Origin: Lanius collurio
Lineage: Eukaryota > Chordata > Aves > Passeriformes > Laniidae
DNA: 64,000 bases
Direction: 5' to 3'
Assembly: GCA_020086605.1 (NCBI GenBank)
Contig: JACBWW010000038.1
Span: 5,161,795-5,225,794, forward strand
In this document: piece by piece, positions 1 through 12,790 of the stretch
Layout of the letters: each line of letters opens with the position of its first letter
Numbering within the stretch: position 1 is the stretch's first letter
The notes under the pieces: generated by a model
Database searches by the model: none
Seen by the model: only the letters and a program-made list of their open reading frames with translations
What the model was told of the DNA's origin: nothing
Position numbers and translations under genes: made by a program

Positions 1-6
1 CCTCAC

Positions 7-254
7 CTCATCTTTCCACACCCAGTGAATTTAAAATGGAAAACACTGAATATGTAAGGCATACATGTGGCACAACCCAGAGGGTATTTGATGTGCTCAT
101 CAAATACGATTTTACAAAACTTAATTTCTAAATATACATGTGTATGTTTGTACAGAAACATATTTATCACCATACAATTTTCTAAAAAAACTACTGCTAG
201 ACCACAGAGACCATACTTAGATCCAGATATACTGTGCAAAAGAGGCACAACTGC
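7..254 (-). CDS. Possible third exon of the left-edge gene (exon C)
   Basis: After TTTTCCCTGCAG (acceptor at 255-256) the frame demanded by exon A stays open for 248 nt to ATGAG|GTGAGG at the window edge. The residues are hydrophobic and AT-driven (VPLLHSISGSKYGLCGLAVV at the start), so coding status is weak. A nearer donor (CTAA|GTATGG) would make it much shorter. Confidence 0.2.
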
Positions 255-376
255 AGGGAAAATTCTCTTCTTTGACCTTACTGTTACCATCAATAAATAC
301 AGGTTATTAGCATTTAAATGTATTTAAACATATGCTTTTATTTTTCTGGAAGAAATAAAAATCTCAGGTCACTTAC

Positions 377-428
377 AGGGAAAAAAGTCTTGGACTCCAT
401 AGAACGGAATCTGGCAAATGGGCACAAC
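377..428 (-). CDS. Candidate exon of an unrecognised gene (exon A)
   Basis: I do not recognise the product. The minus strand shows a long pyrimidine tract (TTTTGTTTTTTTTTAACC) followed by CAG at 429-431, then 52 nt open, then a near-consensus donor CT|GTAAGTG. The translation is VVPICQIPFYGVQDFFP in the frame that also fits exon B. It is short, so similarity cannot be judged by eye. It could be a chance pairing of splice signals. Confidence 0.4.
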
Positions 429-568
429 CTGAGGGTTAAAAAAAAACAAAAGGTAATTTAAAAAATTATCAACTAGTAAAAATTCAGTGGATTGCAAGTG
501 GCAGCAGCATTTTAAACCATGAGAAGACATGGCCCCGAATTCTTCACACAAGGTGTATAAATAATTAC

Positions 569-735
569 AGTAAAACTGTTCCTAGTTCCAAGGCTTCTCT
601 GAGACCATGCAAGGATCCTTCTGCCATCCCTCTCCACATAGTAAGCACAGCCTTTTTCTTTATCTTGAACAATGACAATTTCTCCATTATCAAAGAAACC
701 AGGGTAGAAAAATCGCCTTGTCTTTGCATAAAACA
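569..735 (-). CDS. Candidate exon of an unrecognised gene (exon B)
   Basis: A 167-nt open segment reads FYAKTRRFFYPGFFDNGEI then VIVQDKEKGCAYYVERDGRR and ILAWSQRSLGTRNSFT. It has the look of a folded beta-rich domain with a FYP...NG.I pattern reminiscent of Tudor-like or FAM194/SPAG17-type domains, but this is only an impression. The donor ACT|GTAATT is fair and joins exon A in phase 0. The acceptor (GAGTAG) lacks a good pyrimidine tract, so the 5' border is uncertain. It continues, if real, to exons further right that I could not find with confidence. Confidence 0.4.
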
Positions 736-3700
736 CTACTCATTTTATGCTTTATATAAAATAATAATGAATGTGGAAGGATCGCTAAGTTCCAAATCAA
801 TCACAGTCTTTTGATGTTATTATTAACTGCACATACTCCATTCTTGTGGTTTATGGTATCATCAGAACCCCTCAATTGATTTATACCCTAGTGATCTAGT
901 TGTCTCTATTCATTATCCCATATTTAATTAATATATGCCTCAGAAGGAGTTGTCAAAAGACAAAGTTAATTATAACAGAAAAAAAAATCTAGTTGAAATC
1001 ATGTCATATTTTAGCTTAGTGACAGCCCCCACAAAAGACCATTTTAGCTGCTTCTGTATTTATTCTGCTCATCTGAATAAACACTATTGTATTTTCCCAC
1101 CCAAGTAAGAAAAAAGATGTGTCTCTGCTCTTCACTAGGCACTTTAGACCACAGAAAGATTTCTTAGATAATTAATGTTTTACTAAATATTTGCAATTCT
1201 TGAGCTGTGCTGAAAAACCTGATACTGAAGAATGGAGAATTTTGCAACAGATTAACCTTCTTCATCAGGCTCAAATAGCACCTTTTATGAGTGGAAAGCA
1301 AGTATTTTACAAACTATAGGAAAATACATCAGAATTTTTATTCAAAATTATTCCAGCTGTGTGGGCAACCTTCTTTGAGATGCTTTCACTATGTTCAAAC
1401 AAATGACTCCTTCTGGAGGAATGTCTGCAGAAACAGTATGTTTTAACTTCATGTTGGAAAATATTGATGTTAAATGAACATTTTAGGTCTTAAGTATAAA
1501 TATTCACTGTGGGAATTTGATTCAAAACTTTACAGCCATCCAGTCAGAGGTATGAGGCTCACATATCCAAAGTGATTTAAGTTATCCTGCTTATCTTGAC
1601 TTAAGTATATTTAAGTTACATCTGTCAGAGCCTGCTTCCAAAAAATACTGATTTAAAGACATCTGCAGAATTTTACTGAATTATTTTGAATTATTAATGT
1701 ATTGAGAAAATCTTAGCTGTTCACAGAAATAACCTAATAAAAGAAATAAAAAACATTAATCTTAGCAAGCTGGGGATGAGTGCTGCTGTCTATGTAGCAC
1801 TTACACTCTTTACATTACACATGCTAATGCAGGGGAACTCTCAGGTTGATATTTTTAATGCTTCTTGTTTATGATTCTTCTCTCAGAGATCTGTGTTCTG
1901 CTACTGAACTTTAGTCTAGATCTGACAGTAAAATCTGAGAGCGATGGCAAAGTTATAAATATAAACCATGTCCAAAAGCGACCGAGAATTCTTCCATCCA
2001 TTAAAAACTCCCTTATTCCGTATTCTCATACCTTGCATTGCACAGAACCTTTCTGCATACAGAACCTGTCTAGATTCCTTTATAGAAATCCCTTTATGGG
2101 ACTTCACCAGGCACTGATGTCCCTTCACCAGAAACATTCCCAGACATTTTAGACTGGCTTTTGCTGTCACCCTCCAAATTTTCTTCACCACTAGCACTAC
2201 TGCTTAGAAGTCTGTGGTTATATAGATGTTATTCTAGGTCTGAAGACCACCCATCATGATCCCATGGACCACAAAGATTTCAGAACTCTTCTGAATGCTG
2301 TTTCTGGTTTGGAACCTGCAACATTAGCATGCACCATGGTCACACTGTAGTGGAATGTGTAATTGAGTAATATCTGCCTCTGTGGGCAGGAACAACAATT
2401 ACCCCATCAAGCTGGAAAACACACCCCACTATCCCTCATTGTTCACTGCAAGACACTGCTTCATGAGCTGCCTGGATGTCAGCAGCATGTCCCAAACAAG
2501 GATACAGCAGGAGCAGCTTTTGCTCTTCTGTAGAAAACAGGACTATTAGCAAAGACCTGACATCCTTCAAGCCCTAAAGCTGACATTTCAGAACTGGGTG
2601 GACAAGACTGGATTCCTTGGTCAGCATTTCAGTATTTGATATCTTGGTCTTGCAAAGCACATACTCATCCTCTTTTCTGTGTGGCAGCTTTTTTTACTCC
2701 AAGAGGCTGCTCCATGTGCAAAATTGGTCCCAGTTTCCAATGGTTTGCTAAATTTCCAATACTTCATCTAAGAATGCCACTGTGGGCCCCACAGAGGCTC
2801 TATCCACCTCTCTTTTGTTATGGTACCACTAAAGGCATGGTCCTGCACTTCCCCTGCCACCCACAAATCCCAGGGCATGCAATTTTTGGAGGAACTATAA
2901 ATGTCTAACAGAGTTGATCAACCTATTTTTTAAGTTAACCGAGCAAACTGAGCAACATTATTTTGGTTCATTAACTGTGTCTGAGCAGGCTTCAACTTTT
3001 TACCTGTTCATTTACTGTTTACAGCAAATTTTAGCAAGCAGAGAAAGCATTTAAGCCTCACTCCTTATTTAAATCTCTTGAATGCACACCTTAAAATGTT
3101 TGAAATAAAGAACACAAATAAAGAATGTAAGAAACAGGCACTAAACAAAAATATGGATAAAGATATTAATTGCATAAAATATTGTTTAGATGAATACATA
3201 ACTCTATATAATTATTATAACTAATAATAAATAAAAATAATGTCTATATAACTAAAATGATGTCAATATATAACAACACAGGTATATACAAATAACAAAC
3301 AAAGAACATAAACAAAAACCAAGCTAGACTCTGTAACTAAGAAAAAAACAGAGGTATATCATGTACAAGTCATTGAAAAGAGAGATATACTTTTTCAGTG
3401 CTTACAGTATTTGACCCTCTATGATTTCTAAAAGTGAGACTGACCACAGAGCAACACAGATTATAACCATTCACCTTCCATAAATCCATTAATTGACTTC
3501 CATATTTCTCTCAATTTTTAGCTTTGTTCTATATTTTTTCTCCTTAATATGCACACGTTCACAGATTTGGGATTTTCTAATAAATCTCTTTAGAATGGAT
3601 TATTGGCATTTATTCGTGAATAAAGTGTTGGGCCCTTTAGATTCTATCTCAGCTGGGACAGTGACCAGAATCAGAGAGCTACTCTGTCAGGGTGGGGAGC

Positions 3701-4930
3701 AAACACCTCCTTCTCAGAGGCACTTCCTACTCCAGCAGCTGTATTTTAAGCACAGAATATGATTTCCTTGCCATATTCTTTTCAAGTAATGGCAGAACAC
3801 ACACTGGCACTCAGGTACACAGGATACAGGCTGAGGGAAAAAGGAAAACAAACCTGTGTAGAATGGAGGGTATCAACAGTGTTTCACCAACACAAGGACG
3901 CTAAAAACACATTTGAAAAAGCTTCATCAGATCACCTGTGTGCATTCCTGTCACAAATCACCACCGTCCTCATGAATTTACAGAGGAACCTAGTAAGTAA
4001 ACACCTCTTCTTGACTTGTATAGTAAAAATGGTCGGAAAAAAAAAGGCTGTGAAGTGTCTGCTTGGGAGTATATACAAACTAAATCAAAGGTATTGTTCA
4101 AAATTTACAGCAGGTCATCTCTTCTTTTTTCCTATTTCTTTTCAATATCGAATGAAGGGCTGACCAGCAAGGTCAAACTTTCCTTATTAATGAGGCATTG
4201 CCAGAGCTTTGTCTCATTAGGGCACTCAGAACTATGCATTTACTGCAATTTGCAGCACTTAATAGAGAAAGGTCAGAGCAGGTTACGTTCAATTTCCACT
4301 TGGCAGAGGGAGGAAAAATGGAAGCAATTCATTTGCACAAATTTGAATAATTCTTCTCAGTCTCCTTTTCTTTATCTATGTCTAGATAATTCCTGCATCT
4401 TAGCCCACTCACAATCATCCCAAACCTGCCAACAGCCAGCTTTCTATGAGGGCTGTAATGGAGCTGACAGATTCTATGAATCCAGGTGTCAAAATAAAGC
4501 CATTCAGCTCTCCCTCCTCCCTCTCTCACAACAGGGAATAGGAGCTGCCTCTAGTGAGCTCTTAAACTTATCATAAATGTATCAAGATTGCTGTGGGCCA
4601 TGAAACAGCTGTAGACAATTAATCTTTCCACAATTCTTCGGCATAAGAATTGCTTTCCCTGCGAAGTAACATCTGCCATGCTGAGGTGATTATTCATGGG
4701 CAATGGGCGCCACCACAGTTTTATGCATAGAGCTATCAGTGGCAATGAAGCAAAATTTATAGTTTTCCCTGGTTCAGTAAAAATAACATTTCAGCTGCAT
4801 TAAAATGTCATCCATCAGCATTGTCCCAGAGCACAGGGCTCCATCTCATCCAGAGAAATTAAAAAGTATTCATTTTAATGGTAACTTGCGAAGCTTGCAG
4901 TGACATGGCTTTTATTCCCCCCTCCCTCTC

Positions 4931-4975
4931 TTTTTTTTTTTTTTTTGTAGGCAATATTGAGGAGGAGGAGGAGGA
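4931..4975. repeat. T run followed by GAG triplet repeat
   Basis: Sixteen T residues (4931-4946), preceded by a C/T-rich run, are followed at 4959-4975 by GAG triplets. Confidence 0.9.
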
Positions 4976-5673
4976 CTGGAGGAAAAGGTTATGTGGTGCA
5001 GCGAAGCTGAGGATTAAATGTGCTACTAGGGAGTAATGATATACCAATTACTGGGATGCTGGTTCTTATTTATTCATAACCCCTGAACGCTTAATCAAAA
5101 ATCCTTGAATCACACTGAACAACTAAAGAAGGAAAGTTATTTCACAGAGATAATGTAATTCTTCAACTTAAAAAAAAAAAAAAAGCAAGAGAAACAGTGC
5201 CAAATGGATATAAAGGGAAGACGTGGCACTTGCCAGAGTGGTAGGGTTAGTCTTTTAAAACATTAGCTTAAAGGAGTAGGGAAATTTCAGCCGGAAATGT
5301 AATGGTCGTAATTTACAAGCGAGTTTCTATTCTAACTCCTAAAGTAAAGCTGATTAATGTCTGCTTTGTCAGAGTGCTCAAGGGAGACAAGTATGCAAAA
5401 ACTTACTGTGTGAGTTTAACACTTTACTCTGTGTTGCTCCTGTGCCACTGCATCAGATTGCTCAGGTAGCACCTTGCTCTGGAAGCACTGAGCAGTCAAG
5501 GACTGCTCAGAAACTGAGGTGCCATTCACCTGAGCATAGATAACACATCCCAGATTTTAGACTGTTTGGATGCTTACACAGACAAAAGACATTTTTCTTT
5601 GTCAAAGAAGTGACTGAAATGAAGAACTAATCACATCTGCACCTTCTGGAACTGGACCTGGACTATACAGACT

Positions 5674-5693
5674 CCATAGCCCAAAGGCTATGG
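5674..5693. repeat. Perfect 8-bp inverted repeat with 4-nt loop
   Basis: CCATAGCC, loop CAAA, GGCTATGG. Confidence 0.9.
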
Positions 5694-8262
5694 CAAACTG
5701 CAGTGGGTCCAATTCCCATTTCTGAGTTACTACCACTGCTTCTGACTTATTTTATGGTAAAAAACCCTGGTTTTAGTGTAGGATATTATGTGCAGAAAAT
5801 CTTTCAAAATCTTTGAGAGCTAAGTCTGAATATGTCTATGTTCAAATTTTCAGCAAAATTGTGCTGCCTCGATTTCTAAAGCATATTAATTTAACAATGT
5901 GCACATCAAAAGTATTTTGGAATGAGAATTAGAAACTATCTTAGCCTTTATACTATTTACAAAGGCATACACGCAGTAAAATATGAGATTAAACACAGCT
6001 CTGAAGGAAGAGCTTCCCCACTAGAGCACATTTGGTTCCAGGCAGACTGAAACACCCTCAGTGAAAGTTTTGTCTTTTTTTCTCTTTTTGTTTAACTCAG
6101 AGTGTCCGCAGACTGATTTTACTGATCAGTTTTAGCATTTTACCTTTAATTACTCAGTTGGGTTTTTTTCCCATAGTGTTTCTGTGGAGACAAGCTCTCC
6201 CTGAGCGTTCAAATCCTCTGTGTTTTGTGCGTCTCTCTCTTATGATGCACCTCATTACAGAATTCAGGCTTGGTCCAGTAGTCAGATCTCAAATCCTTCA
6301 AAAAGTTAAGTGATACCAAAATATATGCTGGCAAGTCTGGAACAGCTTGAGTTTCAATAAAACACCATAGCAGGTAGATGGACTTTTTTTTACACTACCT
6401 GATTCTGAAAGTACAGCTTGCTATAAGAAAAATACCTCTCTCTCTTTTCTGAGAGTCTCTAAAAAATGCCAAACACACAGCAAGAGACAAACTCCCCACC
6501 TATCACTTTTGTCTGAGAATGCAATCAAATATGGTCCAAAAGAAATACTGAATTCCCTTAGTGAGAGGGAGGGCTGTTAGCAGCTGAGTGGTGGTGAGCA
6601 ACTCCAGCGAAGAACAAACAGGTTTGCGATAAATTGTTGCATGAAATGCTTAGGTTTAGCTCCATTCTTCTGTTTCCTGTGCAGTAGGGGGACTGACTCA
6701 AGGCCCACATCAAGGATGAAGGAGGTCTGGGCTGATCTTTAATGGATCCTGCACTTTTTACCGTTTGCTGCAGAAAGAAAAAACTGAACGATGCTGTCAG
6801 ACCTATCCCCAATACAGGAAAGAACAAAATAATTTTGATGGTTTGCATAAATTCTTTCAATCCCACTGCTGATTCATTGGAAAGGACAGGTTCAGCTCCT
6901 GGGTCCTGACTGACCTCTCTTGAATTATGAGGGACCTTGCCTGGAAGAAATATTACTGTTGGCAAGATTGGAAAACAGCAACAGTGCCTGCCAGGCCCTC
7001 TTGAGACTTCAGCGATCAGCTAAAGTGGCACATGCTGAAGGACACGAGACTCAAGAGCAAAGAAAATACTGAAGGGGAATTGCAAGTAACAAACCCTGTA
7101 TGGATTCAGAGGGAGAGGGTAACAGCTAGTGAGAAATCATTTAAGAAATATTTTGACTTAAGGAGAAAATAAGGTTGACTCATCAGTGTGGAAAGGAAAA
7201 GACATCTGACCAAGGCCCCTCTTAGTTCCCACAATCTGGACTTTCCTAGATTCAGCCTATCCACAGGAAAAAAGCAACAATCATTGTTTTGTGTGCTATG
7301 GAGCTGCCTGAAAGCTTATAGCAAACCATTTTAGTTATAAGGTGACAAATGGGTTTTATGAGCAGTAAGAACAGACTCAAGGACCATTTAGTACTGGACT
7401 TATCTCTGCCAGCCACAAGTGGCAGACTCCACAGGAACCTGCTAAGTAAAAGGTAAAGCATTTGTTCTCCTGGATATTATTCCCAATTTCCTGCAATCAA
7501 TGTTTCAGGGATCTCCTGAGCCAGAGGCTGCCTCTTCCTCTTACACATCACTTGTAATAGCCAATCCTCCTCAACAATGCAACTGTGCTTTTGATCAATT
7601 AGCAGTTTCAAGCTCTAGAGAGCGGCCCCTAACTCGGTGCTATCCCTGTTCCTTCCCAATACCACCCATCTCCAAAGAGGGGCACTAAGGTAGATGTTGG
7701 TCTGTGTTACTGGCAACAGCCCAGACATAGGAGCATCATGTGAAGGGCTCATGGGGAAATTGGCCTTCCTTCCTTCCTGGGCAGTAGCCCATCCCTGAGC
7801 TCTCCAGCTTTTCCCAGTAGCTCTCAGGGTCTTTGTCTTCCTAGGAGGCCAAATGTCTTCTGCGTTCAGAGGAGAGACAGAACCCTCCACAATACTCCTT
7901 TGAGTCTCAAGAGGTGTTCAAATATGTGAACCCTTTTATGAAAGTTAGCATTACAGGCATGATTTGGCTTTCAATTTAAAAATGTTTCAACTGAAATGGT
8001 AAGCCACAAGGCTTTTAAATTTTGGCTCTTTTTTAAGCTATACAGCTACCCTTCCCAAGAAATGTTAGGACAAGACAATTAACCATGCTATTGATTTTCT
8101 AAAATAGCAATCTTACTGTGACTTCATCAGGAAATCTGCTGATGCTGGGCCATAACTGTACTCCCTGGCCACACCAAGCCATCCTTTCCAGCTGGGAAGG
8201 TCTCTGTCACCTTGAAAACAACTGGGTTTCATCATAACACAGGCTGAATACTTCTAGGGATT

Positions 8263-8287
8263 TGTGATGAGCTCTTAGCTCATCACA
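8263..8287. repeat. Perfect 11-bp inverted repeat with 3-nt loop
   Basis: TGTGATGAGCT (8263-8273), loop CTT, AGCTCATCACA (8277-8287). Confidence 0.95.
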
Positions 8288-10678
8288 TTTATTATCTGAG
8301 GTTCAGAAACCCCAGTGGAAGTTCATGCCCATAATAGACCATTATCCAACCTCTCTGCACTAGTTTGCTCTGACAGAGTAAAAATGTGCAGGGAAGCCCC
8401 AGTCCCATAAGTTGCAGTGTATCCCAGCAGCCTGGATATATCCCCAGATCCTCCAGGGAATTTGCACCCGAGTTGCTCATCCAGGGTGAAACTGAACCTG
8501 TGTCCTCCCATCCAAGTTCAGTCATGCATTAGATTTAACTCATCAGGCTCCACAAGAAAGTACAACTGTTCTTCCTTTTGGATGGGCAAACACACATTAA
8601 TTATGAACAGTAATTAGGAGCAATGTGTCAGCTCCCGCCAGAGGAGTTTCCCACAGGCAGAGAAGAACAGGGAAACCCTGGCAGATAAGTGCTTTGTTAG
8701 CCACTGAGCAGGTGAGGTGATGAGGGGATTACAGATGGCCTGCCTAAAACCATGTGAGACTAAAACCAGCCTGGGAACTCTACCTGCAGACTCATTCATC
8801 CATCAAGCACTCCTTCAGATGCCTCTTCCTTCTTGGAACATGCCAAGAGGCACCACTGTCCTGCAATTTCTCAGCACCAACCACTGCATACACTGAAAGA
8901 AGCAATTTAAGGGGAGCTGAGGGTTTTCTGTTAATTTAGCAAACCCCCATTGTTTTCTGTCCTACCAAAGTCACTGCAAGGATAGAACCTGCAGTGGGGA
9001 GGAACAACATGTTTCTGCAACATCAACTTTCATCCAAGAGCAACCATTCATTCACTTTCTAGCAATAACAAAAAATATGAGGTGTTCATATTTGGAGCCA
9101 AGGAAAGAGCAAATTAAATCTTCTCAAATTCCTCCCATGGAGCTAAATACCTTTTTCTACATATATATGGTTATTTACTATAACTCTACTTCATTAGTGT
9201 TAAAGACTGTATGTTGAATGTAGTGGGTCTTTTAAAATAGAACACACTGGAGAAAAAAATAAAGGGTTGCTTCATCAAACACATTAAACCCTATCTCTAG
9301 CTGATTTTAAAAAATTGTGAAGCACAAATTATCCAGAGCTTAGCACTCAGTGTCTCTTCCTTGGCCTATAAAGTCAACAGTTATGGTGTTAAAGTTTAAT
9401 CAATCCCATAAAATGTTACTCAGAAAGTGACCCTGGTGTTATGGCTGAAGTACATCTCCTACATTAAAAAGCACTTTCGTGGAAGCCAGAGCAGTGTTAT
9501 TGAAACAGAGAGATAATAGGTATCTAGCTGAGGTTATGAAAAGGAGGAGAAAGTAAAGGAGAGCCCTGGGAAAGGCAGTTCAAGGAGGAAAGTAAGAGGA
9601 GAAGGAGGAGAAAATCCTTTTTTTCCCAGTGGTTCTCCACAAAGCTAAATGTAAATACATGAATGTTCAGGTTGAAGTATAAGAAGCTGTTTTGACAGTT
9701 GCTTAAAAGCAGAGATCTTCATGAATTTCATATTAAAGCCAGATGCAATTTTCACAGTCAAGGCAGGAAGATTACAGCAAACAAGAGCAGTGGTAGCATC
9801 ACTGTAGACAGATGACGGGACATGACTGAATCCTCCAAAGTATAGGCTTTTGGATACTGTTAAGATGAAGTTAATTAAATTATGACTTCATCGGAACATC
9901 ATATTTTCTGGCAAAAAAAATTAAAGGCAAAAGATCAGCAGTTACTGTCGGTGAACATCCTTTTTGAGCATTATCATCCTGACTATTGATTCACTTCCAA
10001 ATACCCAGCTGAATTCCATTGCAACATGCAAGCACGAGATAGGGCACAGTGGGCCTTGCCACATATTCCACTTCATATATGTTTTGGGTAAGAACAACCA
10101 GCATCCTTCAATATTTGTGTCGTGGTACATAAATCTGTTTGGAAAGTGTCACCAGTGAGGAGGAGGAAAGCACACCAACTCTTCTGAGGGAGGCAATATG
10201 CTTAAAATGAGAACAGTTAAGCCTACCAAGAAGTATAAAACTGCACAGTGAACTGCCAGACCTCTATATTTCATCCAGCAGAATTTAGGCTCCACCACTC
10301 ACCAACAGATTCACAAAAGTTTGTCAGATTTCAGGTCAAGATTATTAACCACATTGAACCTTTGGTGTGATATTTGATGTCTTCCAGATTCATGTCCAAG
10401 CATACACAAACCACTGAGATTATCAGAGATATTAAGAAACTACCCAATTTAGCACCTCACTAGAACTATTTCTATGTGTTAGATGTGCAGGGGGAACTAA
10501 AGAGAAGACAGAGCTTGAGGACAACTCAGTTTTGAGAAGCAGCTGAACAAAAGCTATTTTAAGAGGGAAAAAAATATTTCTCTTTCAAAGGCCTCTGTCT
10601 CCATATTAACCCACAAGTGATTAGAAGTGTATTTTCTAACCCTAAGGAAAACATTTGTTTGCTTACTACCTTTAGTGA

Positions 10679-11090
10679 AGGTTTTGGAGCACAAATCCTA
10701 TGAGGTGAATCTGAGGGAGGTGGGGATGTTTAACCTGGAGAAAAGCAGGCTGAGGGAGGATCTCATCACTCTCTACAACTCCCTGAAATAAGGTTGTAGC
10801 AAGGTGGGAGTCAACCTCTTCTCCCTACTAGGCAACTAGTAGGACATAGCTTCAATCTGCCCCAGGGGAGATTCAGAGAGTCAGGTTGGACATCAGGAGG
10901 AATTTCTTCACAGAAAGGGTTTTTAAACATTGGAATGGGCTGCCCAGGGAGGTGGTAGAGTCACCATCCCTGGAGGTGTTAAGGTCTGGATGTGGCACTC
11001 AATGTCATGGTTTAGTTGACAAGGCAGTGATCAAAGGTTGGACTCAATAACCTTAGAGATCTTTTCCGAGTTAAATGATTTTGTGACACC
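10679..11090 (+). mobile_element. CR1 LINE 3' fragment
   Basis: The block holds typical CR1 3' UTR phrases in order: TTTGGAGCACAAATCCTATG, TCTCTACAACTCCCTGAA, GGAATTTCTTCACAGAAAGG, GGGCTGCCCAGGGAGGTGGT and TGGACTCAATAACCTTAGAG. It ends at about 11090. It is diverged and 5'-truncated. Confidence 0.92.
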
Positions 11091-12764
11091 GATGAGAAAT
11101 TCAACTGACTTCTCAAGGATATGGATGAGAAGAAGGCCATATTTTGGAGATAATTTCAAGTTAGTTGTACCCTGAAGTGAGAATGTTCATCTGCAGCATC
11201 AGATGAAGGGGTGAGTGTTTCAGCCTCGTTTAACTAAGGTAGTTAAGACTTACTGTTTTATTAAAAGATTATCTAAGCCTGATCTGGGCTAGAATTCAGT
11301 ACTGCTATTCCACAGCAGCTTTGACTGCAGTAAGGATTTTCTTGTAGTTCTGAAGCAGAAAGCAGAAAAGCTCTCATCTGAAGGAAGGCTAAAGAAACAT
11401 TAAGAATCACCCCTGCAAGATTCATGTAGAAAACACGGCTGGACAGCTCCCTCCACTCAGGCACTCCCAGGCAGACCCAGCAGCAGCCAGACTCCTGTCA
11501 CAGCTGTTCTCCTACAAAATCTGCTACAGCATCCAAAGAAAAACATTCTCCAAACCAATTTGACTTACATCTCAAACAACCAAATGTTCATTGTGAATTG
11601 TTTACAAGGAAGCAGATATCTGCCATGACACAAATAAAAGACAATTCTGAGGGATTTGCAGATCAGACCGTGTCAGCAACAAGAGCACAACCTAAAGAGA
11701 AAATGATGACAAGTTATTCCAAATGTACCTGTTTGCAGTTCTGCACAAGCTAAGCTGTAAAGGCCATTAAAGGCTGCAACTCAGCTGAACAAACTTGAAT
11801 GTACCAAGGCATCAGAATGTATCTTCCAGGCCCAGCCAAATTATACAATCCGAATTTAACTTTGAACCTCTCAGTTTACACAATGTGGGATTCCTTTAAG
11901 TTTTTATAGTGTACAGAGTTGAAATTTTGACTAGTTCAATCTTGAAATGTATGGCAATACAAGAAGTAGTTTAATAAATGTAATCCTTTGATGGGTAGGG
12001 AAATCATGGTAAGAATACAGTTGTTAATTCTAAGCAGGACTCACAACTAAAACACTGAAGCACTCTGTCCAGTCTTTATACCTAACTATGCCAAAATTTG
12101 TCTTGGACATTCCTATTCTGACTGCAAGGCAAAAGTAATGAATAAAACAATGAGAAAATCCACCTTACTAACTCAAAGGTGTCAACTTGCTCAAGTGATT
12201 TCGCAGACATGCAGAAGTTGACTTCAATGGAACACAACTTCTAAAGTCCTCAACTTGCTAGTGGGCCCAGATCCTCAGAATGACCAAAGCTGCAAGTACA
12301 AAAGACCAATTAGCTTCTTGTATCCATCTTCCATTCTGGTGGAGCTCTGTATGCTATTCTATCTCCCAGGCTATCTTTAAACAGCTTTAACCAGAGTTTT
12401 TCCTCCCTATCAAGAGACTACTGGAAAGCCATGGCTGCCATCATCAGAGTTTTCCTTCAATACTTAAACTAAACTTTTGCCCTCCTTTTCACCTTGCTAT
12501 ACTGATTTTTATGTCCTATACACAGTAAATAATTCTTTTCCCTTGTTATTTTTTTCCTGATGAAAAATATTTGTAGGCCATGATTTCTTTCTCAGAAATG
12601 GATATTTTGTAAGGCAAACAGTGAACATTCATCTCCCTGACATGTCTCAGAATAAAAAAAATAAAAGTGAAGTTCTCTTTAAATAATTTTACACTGAAAT
12701 ATAGTTCTTTATCACCATTTTGACTAGGAACATATTGCTAGTGAAGACACAGATGATCTCCAGT

Positions 12765-12790
12765 GTCTAGTATTTAGGTCTAGTATTTAG
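12765..12790. repeat. 13-bp perfect tandem duplication
   Basis: GTCTAGTATTTAG occurs twice in a row. Confidence 0.95.

Larger units (their letters stand above)
738..10678. other. Intergenic, no gene recognised
   Basis: AT-rich sequence without a recognisable gene. It contains a T run followed by GAG repeats (4931-4975), perfect short hairpins (5674-5693, 8263-8287), a block that looks conserved (about 4570-4870) and a 135-codon open frame with a hydrophobic segment (6558-6965, minus). No clear transposable element was seen. Confidence 0.6.

Noticed and set aside
4016..4576. 186-codon plus-strand open frame
   Set aside because: It overlaps a candidate conserved non-coding block and shows no recognisable protein features. 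Neighbouring overlapping frames are equally open.
4917..4950. Pyrimidine tract plus GTAG resembling a plus-strand splice acceptor
   Set aside because: It is a simple T run, and no open exon with a donor follows.
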